Assembly (NCBI GenBank): GCA_019239895.1
Contig: JAFAZH010000044.1
Coordinates: 1-55,735 of the forward strand
Direction: 5' to 3'
DNA length: 55,735 bases
Source of the DNA: Abditibacteriaceae bacterium
Lineage (GTDB): Bacteria; Armatimonadota; Abditibacteriia; Abditibacteriales; Abditibacteriaceae
This document shows positions 46,720 through 52,236 of the stretch, one piece after another. Below the pieces are notes generated by a model that made no database searches, was not told where the DNA came from, and was given only the letters and a program-made list of their open reading frames with translations. A program made the position numbers and the translations under genes. Positions within the stretch are counted from its first letter, which is position 1. Every line of letters begins with the position of its first letter.

Positions 46720-46767
46720 CGATCAGAGAAGCTCTCAGTCTCTCCATTTACAGCTTGCCCCACTCTA

Positions 46768-49700
46768 CTATTTACCCCAGCCAAACTCAAGCTCATTGGC
46801 CCAGTGCTCCTGCCAGTCCACATGAAATGAGCCGTTCTGCTTGGCGACGCTGCGCCCTTTGGATAACTCCATTGTTGGCCCACCAGAATTGTCATTGACA
46901 CGGAACGAAAACTTAATCGGCTGACCTGCATCCAGCTTGCGCTTGACAGCCGGAATCTCGCTCCACGGAATGGCACACTCGACAAAGCGCGTAGTCGCAT
47001 TGCGCTTAACGACTAACTTACCGTTCTTGACCGGGCCATCGAATGGAGATTTGCCCTGACGAGGATAGAAGTGTTTGTGTGGCATTCCTGGCACTTGCAA
47101 ACGCCAGATTTCCGTGCCCCCGCCATACTGGGGCGCGACCTGATTAAGAGCATACTCGTAGTCGGTGTCACGATAGCCAATGTAATGCGGCATAGTGCCG
47201 GGCGGATAGGGATACCAATCTTTTTGCTCTGGCGGCAGGACGTTGAAGGCAATCTGAATGTTATCAAAGCCAGGAGCGTTACCCGATGGCAGAATGGGGT
47301 CTTTGCGATAAGAGTAAGGGCGCACCCCGGCAGGCCACTGGAAAGGCGTTAAGTCTACCTGTTCCGGCACTGTAACTTGAGCGTAAGCGGGATACTTCTC
47401 GGTAGCACCAATGACATTATAGCCATCGGCCCCATAGACGCCTTTCCACTTACCGCCAGTGGTATCGTCGTAGCGGATGAACCTGGCTCCTGTGCCATTG
47501 GCAGTGGCATCACCCGCGACGGGGTCAAAAAACAAACCACTAACTGAACCCTTCCACCACATATTAGATTTGATCTGCACACGCACATCGCCAGACAACT
47601 CATAGACCACATACCGACCATGCCCGAACTTGCGGATGTCTCGCTCATCCAACACTTTGTTGGTCGTGCGATCAATCATTTGAATCTTGGTGTCGCGTCG
47701 TTCCCCTTCATCCCAATCGAGAAAGTAGAGACTAAACTGCGTGCGCCGATCTTTGGGCAGGGAAAGGTCAATGGCAAAGGCATTGGCGGTGCTTTCCCAG
47801 GCTCCCTGACTGCGCTTGGTATCACTGTCCGGCAGTTGCAGGGCATACGGCAACAGTTGCTCGTCTATGTTGGTGGCCCAGGTGGTATCATGCTTTTGTA
47901 GCGTCTTTTGGTCGTTACGTTTATATGAAACTTCGGGATAATAGAACTGGTCGTCATCGCGGGTGGCAAAGCGTAACGTGCCGCCGTCATCAGTCGCATC
48001 GGCTACCTTAGCGGCGAAATAGAAATAGTTCTTATCGTAAGCCATGTAGCCATTGGCAAAACCCGTCTTCACCGATTGGTCAAAGGTCTTGAATGGCAAC
48101 CACGCCGCCTCGGTTAAAGTGGGGCCACCCTGCCCAACCACGCTGATCGTTTGGGGCAGCACACCTTTCCAATCATCAAGATTGCCATCCACCTGGATAG
48201 TGCGGTGCGCTATCACATTGGCGTGTATATCTTCCTGGTAAACAGCCGTGCCATCGGCTCCCGCATTAAAGCGTAGCGCGAGTGCATAAGTGTTGCTGGC
48301 GTTGGGCTTACCTGTCACGTTTAGCACAACCTGTTTGGTTTCATTGGGCGCAAAGTGTAATGTTTGAGTAGCGGGTGAGAGTTTCAGACCCGCTATCTTG
48401 AGGTCAAGCTTGCCCTGCACCGGACGATTGAGCACATTAGTCAAAGAAAGGCGCAGCGTGCCACCCTGCCCCACCGGTGCCGTTAAATCATGTACAACAG
48501 TAGCCAACGGCTCAATACCCCGCATATAAGAAGCCCGCACCGCCTGTTGCACCGCCTGAAAGGAACCGGCACGACCATCACCGCGCAAATAAAAGCCACG
48601 ATGATCGAGGGGCACCACAATTTTACCATTGACGGCAGGCACCGGGTTGCCATAGAAATCGAAAGCGCGCACCCGGCCACCCATGTTGCCAAGCGTCATG
48701 CTGGCATCGCTTAATGTTTCCGGCAGGTTGATGGCATCTACTAACTTCTGGCGCTCCTCCACCGTGGCACTCGCAGGCAGGGCTGCCAGTTGCCTGCGCA
48801 GTCCGGCTTTGTGCTTGATTTCCGCTAAGCCACGCGCGGTGCGAAATAAGAGATAGTTGTGGCCGAACTCATCGCCAATATCGCCGACCACGACCACCGT
48901 GCCATCTTCCTCGTTAGCTTGCCCGTTTGGTTTCGACAAGCCATGAAACACCATAACCCAGGGCAGACCATTCTTAAACAGCATCTCTTTGAAGTTGCGC
49001 TCGCCCAGGAAGTGCTGCGCCGCACCTACAGAAGCAGCCACCGAGAAAGCATTAACGATTCGCAGCGTTTGCTCCTTGCCACTAGCATCCCGCAGGCGAA
49101 CTTCATTCTCCTCTGCGATATTGCCACCATAAATACCAACGGCGCGATCATGCCCTGTGGACATATTGGTGGCTAACACTGCCGCCACGCGATCATCGGT
49201 ATTAGCCACCCAGGATTCGGTGTCCCAGATTTTGACGCGTCCATAGGGGCTTTTGCGATTGACCCATGCCTTCACCGTGCTGGGCGGAGCCATGCCCTGG
49301 TAATGAATAGAGACGAAATCGAGCCACTTCAAGAATTTATCGCTGCCATCGCCAAAAAGCTTATCGAAGGTATTAGACGAAGAATCGGTGCCACCGATGA
49401 GCACTTTAACCCCAGCATCCCGCCGCGCCGCTTCAACGCCCTCGGCCATTGCGGTGTAAATCTCACGGTAGCGTGGCATGTCCGCGCCCCAACCCGAAAT
49501 CGAGAGTCCCTCCCACGGCTCATTCATAAATTTAATGGCTGTCACCGGGCCTTTGGGCCAGCCGTAGGTAGAGGCAAAGAGATTAACCTCTTTCTTAAAA
49601 TCCTGGTCACTTGAGGGCAACCAGGCCGCGTCCGATTTGGTATCGAGCATCACTCCTTTGTCGTCTAAGTGAGGTCGCCATTGCCCCAATGGTTGCGGGC

Positions 49701-50460
49701 CACCAATGCCAAATTCAACAATGATAGCCACATTACCGTGCTGATAACGCTTTAACTTCTCACCTTCACGCTCGAACCACTCTCTGAAGTCACCATCCGT
49801 CGTCGGCTTATAACCAATGCTATAACGGATGGACTTGCAGCCTAACCTTTCCAAAACCTCTGGATTGCTAATGTCGCAGCCCAATTTTGGAAACTGCACC
49901 CGACCGGGAGTGGCTTTGAAAGTCCGCACACAAGAAGTCACAAACTGTCGCCCGCTGGCACCCAAATCGGCAATGAGGGCATAAGCGCCAAACCGTTCAG
50001 GAATTGTCGGTGAAACATCCAGATCAGCCGTGCCATTCGCCGGTAAATCTACCGCAATCGGAATCGAGCCAATATCAGCGATCTTAAACATGTTTGGCTT
50101 CCATATATCGCCAGGAAGTCCCTTGGTGCCATAGGTAATGACATCCACCTTACCCGCAGTTTGAATGGGAGTAGGAGTATTGTTCTTCAGGCGAAAGGCA
50201 AATGTCGCTTTATCACCGGGCCAGAGAATATTACCGGGCACGGTGCTGCGCATTAGTTGCACACCATAAATTGGATGCTGCTGGCGGGGACGAACGCCGA
50301 AGGTCTTTTCATAACCTGGCATGTCTTGCCCGGTGACCATTTGCGCTCGCGTAACTTTTAGTGGCAGCAGACTTACTAACAAAGTTAAGGCGCAGGGTAA
50401 GGCTGCTCTTATTTGATAGAAATAATGATCAGGTAACTTCTTCCAGACTTGTCGTTTCAC
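46768..50460 (-). CDS. giant secreted clan-A glycosidase with CBM9-like C-terminal domains
   Basis: This 1230-residue protein starts with a signal peptide (CALTLLVSLLPLKVTRA). Order: N-terminal Ig-like domain (about 60-190); TIM barrel with AIKFMNEPWEG (acid/base Glu) and KIWDTESWVAN (nucleophile Glu), the GH-A pair; a sandwich with NETKQVVLNVTG; and a CBM9-like region from about 770 (IQVDGNLDDWKG, then NYFYFAAKVADATDD) continuing to the C-terminus, which repeats the VNDNSGG pattern. It probably attacks complex polysaccharides outside the cell. The ATG at 50460 follows AAAGGAGC. No partner genes adjoin it on its strand. It resembles uncharacterised GH-A families; substrate unknown. Confidence 0.78.
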   Translation of the reverse strand: MKRQVWKKLPDHYFYQIRAALPCALTLLVSLLPLKVTRAQMVTGQDMPGYEKTFGVRPRQQHPIYGVQLMRSTVPGNILWPGDKATFAFRLKNNTPTPIQTAGKVDVITYGTKGLPGDIWKPNMFKIADIGSIPIAVDLPANGTADLDVSPTIPERFGAYALIADLGASGRQFVTSCVRTFKATPGRVQFPKLGCDISNPEVLERLGCKSIRYSIGYKPTTDGDFREWFEREGEKLKRYQHGNVAIIVEFGIGGPQPLGQWRPHLDDKGVMLDTKSDAAWLPSSDQDFKKEVNLFASTYGWPKGPVTAIKFMNEPWEGLSISGWGADMPRYREIYTAMAEGVEAARRDAGVKVLIGGTDSSSNTFDKLFGDGSDKFLKWLDFVSIHYQGMAPPSTVKAWVNRKSPYGRVKIWDTESWVANTDDRVAAVLATNMSTGHDRAVGIYGGNIAEENEVRLRDASGKEQTLRIVNAFSVAASVGAAQHFLGERNFKEMLFKNGLPWVMVFHGLSKPNGQANEEDGTVVVVGDIGDEFGHNYLLFRTARGLAEIKHKAGLRRQLAALPASATVEERQKLVDAINLPETLSDASMTLGNMGGRVRAFDFYGNPVPAVNGKIVVPLDHRGFYLRGDGRAGSFQAVQQAVRASYMRGIEPLATVVHDLTAPVGQGGTLRLSLTNVLNRPVQGKLDLKIAGLKLSPATQTLHFAPNETKQVVLNVTGKPNASNTYALALRFNAGADGTAVYQEDIHANVIAHRTIQVDGNLDDWKGVLPQTISVVGQGGPTLTEAAWLPFKTFDQSVKTGFANGYMAYDKNYFYFAAKVADATDDGGTLRFATRDDDQFYYPEVSYKRNDQKTLQKHDTTWATNIDEQLLPYALQLPDSDTKRSQGAWESTANAFAIDLSLPKDRRTQFSLYFLDWDEGERRDTKIQMIDRTTNKVLDERDIRKFGHGRYVVYELSGDVRVQIKSNMWWKGSVSGLFFDPVAGDATANGTGARFIRYDDTTGGKWKGVYGADGYNVIGATEKYPAYAQVTVPEQVDLTPFQWPAGVRPYSYRKDPILPSGNAPGFDNIQIAFNVLPPEQKDWYPYPPGTMPHYIGYRDTDYEYALNQVAPQYGGGTEIWRLQVPGMPHKHFYPRQGKSPFDGPVKNGKLVVKRNATTRFVECAIPWSEIPAVKRKLDAGQPIKFSFRVNDNSGGPTMELSKGRSVAKQNGSFHVDWQEHWANELEFGWGK

Positions 50461-50626
50461 AAAGAAATGCTCCTTTGAGGTTCTCGCTGAGTGGACTGAG
50501 TGACGGCTTTATAAGTTAAGCATAAGGTCGTAACGTAAAACCATGCCATTCAATCGGCAGTCAAGATTATCATCAAAAGCTGAGCTGTCTTGCCACAATA
50601 TATTAATTAATTTTATAAGTGAAATA

Positions 50627-50655
50627 TTGACTTTCCTCTTGGCATTGTATATATT
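50627..50655 (+). promoter_or_regulatory. sigma-70-type promoter of the small gene at 50698
   Basis: TTGACT (-35, 50627-50632) and TATATT (-10, 50650-50655) are separated by exactly 17 bp, inside a strongly AT-rich tract. Expected start of transcription is near 50662, giving a leader of about 36 nt before the ATG at 50698. Confidence 0.75.
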
Positions 50656-50697
50656 GTTCTTTCGCGTGCCTTTGATGGCACAGGAGAAAACCTTTCA

Positions 50698-50904
50698 ATG
50701 ATGACACTGACTTTCTGGCAATTAGGCAAAGCGATGGGGCAACTCAGCACCGACGATGCGGTGTTAGCTGCCGCGTGCCCCTGCACCTCCTCCTACCAGC
50801 CGAGAGTCAATCTCTTTGGCTCACAGGAAGAAGTGCGGCTCAATAAGCGCGGCACCACCTTCTTTGCAGAGAGCAAAGGATCATTGGAAGGATTGAAGCT
50901 GTAA
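50698..50904 (+). CDS. small protein of unknown function (68 aa), own promoter and terminator
   Basis: The ATG at 50698 follows AGGAG. The protein has no membrane segment; it carries a CPC motif mid-way (AAACPCTSSYQPR) and a charged C-terminal half (EEVRLNKRGTTFFAESKG). A near-consensus promoter precedes it and a strong terminator follows 21 bp after the stop, so it is a single-gene transcript that is probably well expressed. It is the last protein gene before the Y RNA array. No family recognised. It may be an RNA-linked small protein by position alone, which is weak evidence. Confidence 0.65.
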   Translation: MMTLTFWQLGKAMGQLSTDDAVLAAACPCTSSYQPRVNLFGSQEEVRLNKRGTTFFAESKGSLEGLKL

Positions 50905-50925
50905 CTTCAAACTTCTAAGATTCCA

Positions 50926-50966
50926 AGCCCACTGTCGAGAAGGTTCGACAGTGGGCTTTTTTGTTT
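50926..50966 (+). terminator. strong Rho-independent terminator
   Basis: AGCCCACTGTCGA (50926-50938) pairs with TCGACAGTGGGCT (50945-50957), a perfect 13-bp stem with a 6-nt loop, followed by TTTTTTGTTTT. It ends the 68-aa gene and separates it from the RNA array. Confidence 0.92.
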
Positions 50967-50978
50967 TGGTCATCTCAT

Positions 50979-51097
50979 GATGGGACGCAACGCAGGTGCG
51001 ACGCTAATTTCATTCCGCTATTGCAACGCAATTAAAAGAGAAAAATAGCGTCAGTTTGCGCTGCAAAGCATAGCGTAACGGAGTTTTGCGTCCCATC
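50979..51097. other. 119-bp element bounded by a 12-bp inverted repeat
   Basis: GATGGGACGCAA (50979-50990) returns in inverse at 51086-51097. Inside, GACGCTA (51000-51006) pairs with TAGCGTC (51046-51052). It could be a structured RNA or a MITE-like mobile remnant. The next possible promoter element, TATAAA at 51116-51121, would fire just before the first Y RNA. Confidence 0.45.
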
Positions 51098-51129
51098 TTG
51101 AAGAGAGGCTTTCGGTATAAACGATTGAA

Positions 51130-51204
51130 CAAGCGGGCCGGAGCGTATGGGTTATCATTTGGCTATTAACCGAACTAAGCCCCATGCCACCATTTGTCCG
51201 CTTG
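51130..51204 (+). ncRNA. Y RNA 1 (short form)
   Basis: A 75-nt element folds as a Y RNA. The Ro-binding lower stem is CAAGCGGGC (51130-51138) with GTCCGCTTG (51196-51204), 9 bp. The conserved 22-nt motif occupies 51135-51156 (GGGCCG, 8 nt, GGGTTATC). The 7-nt 3' internal loop is ACCATTT. The upper stem is TATGGG with CCCATG. The distal hairpin TTTGG/CCGAA (51158-51162/51170-51174) has the 7-nt loop CTATTAA, laid out like an anticodon loop (T at 33, AUU, purine at 37). TATAAA at 51116-51121 would start RNA close to 51128. Vertebrate Y RNAs have the same order of lower stem, CCGA-type internal loop, upper stem and UUAUC. Confidence 0.85.
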
Positions 51205-51293
51205 AACTTCCGCTACGTTGCTCTCGATGAGAGATGGATGCACGGAAGTTTAGAGGGATTCTCATTACCGGCTCTAGGCCGTGTGAGATAGAA
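51205..51293 (+). other. structured spacer between Y RNAs 1 and 2
   Basis: Two hairpins fill the gap. AACTTCCG (51205-51212) pairs with CGGAAGTT (51243-51250), with an inner CTCTC-GAT-GAGAG hairpin (51221-51233). CGGC/GCCG forms a second hairpin at about 51260-51289, flanked by TCTCA/TGAGA. These may be processing signals. No Y motif is present. Confidence 0.4.
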
Positions 51294-51368
51294 CAAGCGG
51301 GCCGCAGTCTATGGGTTATCACTTAATTTGGGATTAAGACCGCTCCCATAACGAAACTTGCCCGCTTG
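51294..51368 (+). ncRNA. Y RNA 2 (short form)
   Basis: A 75-nt element with the same plan as Y RNA 1. The lower stem CAAGCGGGC/GCCCGCTTG (51294-51302/51360-51368) is perfect. The motif is at 51299-51320. The internal loops are CGCA on the 5' side and GAAACTT on the 3' side. GT pairs with AC beside a bulged C, then TATGGG (51310-51315) pairs with CCCATA (51345-51350). The distal hairpin CTTAA/TTAAG has the loop TTTGGGA, the form found in tRNA-Pro(UGG) anticodon loops. Compared with Y RNA 1 the upper stem changes while pairing is kept (CCCATG to CCCATA, GC to GT), which supports the fold. Confidence 0.88.
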
Positions 51369-51427
51369 AACCTCTAGTTGTATTGGCAGTTAAACCTTGA
51401 AAATTTGGAAAGCGAATAGCAATTTAC

Positions 51428-51569
51428 GAACGGCGTAGTGTAAGCAGGAGCACGCCGGGGCCTTCGGCCATGTCCTTTCCTCCTCTTGTCCACGAGTATA
51501 ACTTGTGGGCCGATGGCAAAGGATTATCATTCCACGCCGGAAATGCGGGTGCGAATCCCGTCGCCGTTC
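51428..51569 (+). ncRNA. tRNA/Y chimera RNA 3 (normal tRNA order)
   Basis: A 142-nt element. The acceptor stem is GAACGGCG (51428-51435) with CGCCGTTC (51562-51569), 8 perfect bp. TA follows as positions 8-9. The D arm is GTGT/GCAC with loop AAGCAGGA (51438-51453). The T arm is GCGGG/CCCGT with loop TGCGAAT (51545-51561). In place of an anticodon arm there is a GGCC-TTC-GGCC hairpin (51459-51469) and a Y hairpin: TCCTTTCC (51473-51480) with GG-bulge-AAAGGA (51515-51523), a 7-nt loop TCCTCTT opposite CGAT, then a 9-bp lower stem GTCCACGAG/CTTGTGGGC closed by TATAA. The motif is at 51507-51528. CCA is not encoded. Confidence 0.82.
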
Positions 51570-51575
51570 TCAGTT

Positions 51576-51691
51576 GAACTGTGTCGTCTCAATGGAAGGC
51601 ACTCCCTTGCCGTCCTTTGCCCATGCCTGGGCCGTTGGTGGAGGGTTACCGTATCCAACAACGATAGCCTGAGATTGAGTAGACGCAGTTC
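51576..51691 (+). ncRNA. tRNA/Y chimera RNA 4 (normal tRNA order, weak T arm)
   Basis: The acceptor GAACTGTG (51576-51583) pairs with CGCAGTTC (51684-51691), 8 bp with one wobble. TC then occupies positions 8-9. The D arm is GTCT/AGGC with loop CAATGGA (51586-51600) and A601 follows. The Y hairpin replaces the anticodon arm: CCCTTGCC (51604-51611) with GG-bulge-GGAGGG (51637-51645, one G-G mismatch), 7-nt loop GTCCTTT opposite CGTT, lower stem GCCC/GGGC with loop ATGCCT. The motif (51629-51650) ends TTACC. I see no clean T arm. It starts 7 nt after RNA 3 ends. The fold is less sure than for RNAs 3 and 6. Confidence 0.65.
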
Positions 51692-51693
51692 AT

Positions 51694-51865
51694 CAGGTGG
51701 GCCGCAGTGTCTGGGTTATCTGGTATCCAATGAGTTCGATTCTCATACCCGTCCGGCTTCAGTCGTGCGAACGAGTGAGGCCCAACCGGGTTTTCTGCTG
51801 AGGCTTTATATTACGCGAGTAATATATCGCGCAAGCGGTTTCCCAGCGCGACCTTTGCCCACCTG
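51694..51865 (+). ncRNA. YrlA-type Y RNA 5 (permuted tRNA order)
   Basis: A 172-nt element. The lower stem CAGGTGGGC (51694-51702) pairs perfectly with GCCCACCTG (51857-51865). The motif is at 51699-51720. The 7-nt internal loop GACCTTT faces CGCA. The upper stem has CTGGG/CCCAG. Inside comes a canonical T arm ATGAG/CTCAT with loop TTCGATT (51730-51746), then an acceptor-like arm: ACCCG/CGGGT plus a 12-bp helix with one G-G mismatch capped by GCGA (51767-51770). A further hairpin TATATTAC/GTAATATA also has a GCGA tetraloop (51807-51826) where a D arm would sit. In known bacterial YrlA the Ro stem likewise takes the anticodon position of a permuted tRNA. TTTTT follows the 3' end. Confidence 0.83.
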
Positions 51866-51892
51866 TTTTTATTGTTCGCTTTCCACAACTAT

Positions 51893-52024
51893 GGACGGTG
51901 TAGCTCAGAGGTAGAGCACTGGCTTCGGCCTTTTCCCTTTCCACAATTTGCCCAATGTGGGCCGGAGGTAAAGGGTTATCATCTGATAAATGAGTGGTCG
52001 CGGGTTCGAGTCCCGCCACCGTCC
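51893..52024 (+). ncRNA. tRNA/Y chimera RNA 6 (normal tRNA order, canonical arms)
   Basis: The clearest chimera, 132 nt. The acceptor GGACGGTG (51893-51900) pairs with CACCGTCC (52017-52024). TA is at 8-9. The D arm is GCTC/GAGC with loop AGAGGTA (51903-51917). The T arm is GCGGG/CCCGC with loop TTCGAGT (52000-52016). The anticodon arm is replaced by a GGC-TTCG-GCC hairpin (51921-51930) and a Y hairpin: CCCTTTCC (51935-51942) with GG-bulge-AAAGGG (51967-51975), 7-nt loop ACAATTT opposite CGGA, lower stem GCCCA/TGGGC closed by ATG. The motif is at 51959-51980. A rival fold pairs TGTGGGC (51956-51962) with GTCCGCA (52021-52027). No CCA encoded. Confidence 0.85.
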
Positions 52025-52027
52025 GCA

Positions 52028-52112
52028 GGGCCTCGCGTCTAAATTGGCAACAATTATCCCTGGCTAATTTTGTCCTGTAAAGGGCCGCAGGTTAAGGGTT
52101 ATCGTCTGGCCC
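52028..52112 (+). ncRNA. tRNA/Y-like RNA 7 (reduced)
   Basis: The outer stem GGGCC (52028-52032) pairs with GGCCC (52108-52112). Where a D arm would be, AATTG/CAATT forms a hairpin with a GCAA tetraloop (52042-52055). The Y hairpin follows: CCCT (52058-52061) with AGGG (52095-52098), 7-nt loop TAATTTT opposite CGCA, lower stem GTCC/GGGC (52072-52075/52082-52085) closed by TGTAAA. The motif is at 52082-52103. There is no T arm, so this is a reduced or decaying member. Confidence 0.6.
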
Positions 52113-52119
52113 GACCAAT

Positions 52120-52204
52120 GCAAGTGGGCCGGAGTGTTTGGGTTATCGTGTGTCAAACGGGAGACTGTAAATCTCTTTATCCAACACATCCCTTGTCCGC
52201 TTGC
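52120..52204 (+). ncRNA. Y RNA 8 (short form), next to the Ro60 gene
   Basis: An 85-nt element. The lower stem GCAAGTGGGC (52120-52129) pairs with GTCCGCTTGC (52195-52204), 10 bp with two wobbles. The motif is at 52126-52147. The internal loops are CGGA and ATCCCTT (7 nt). The upper stem GTGTTTGG pairs with CCAACAC apart from one bulge. The distal hairpin GAGA/TCTC carries the loop CTGTAAA, identical to tRNA-Tyr(GUA) anticodon loops. The 3' end is 32 nt before the Ro60 ATG, as in known rsr-yrl loci where Y RNA and protein genes adjoin. Confidence 0.87.
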
Positions 52205-52236
52205 AAATCTTTTCCTCATTTGAGGTGGTGAAGCAC

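Noticed and set aside
50979..51097. Cyclic di-GMP (GEMM) riboswitch because of GGGACGCAA
   Set aside because: The GGCAAACC part and the receptor helix are absent, and no regulated gene follows; only the short string matches.
51486..51914. Open frame of 142 codons crossing the Y RNA array
   Set aside because: It runs through four structured RNA elements, has no ribosome site and its product looks random. The RNA folds explain the sequence better.
51893..52024. Ordinary tRNA gene with an intron
   Set aside because: The two halves do make acceptor, D and T arms, but no anticodon stem-loop can be formed by removing one simple insert, and the insert is itself a complete Y hairpin with the array motif.
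51130..52204. CRISPR array
   Set aside because: The repeats are spaced irregularly (44-260 nt), the spacers fold with the repeats, and no cas gene is present.
52201..52236. TTG start for Ro60
   Set aside because: It would begin inside the 3' strand of Y RNA 8; ATG 52237 has GAGGTGG upstream and starts at the usual N-terminus.
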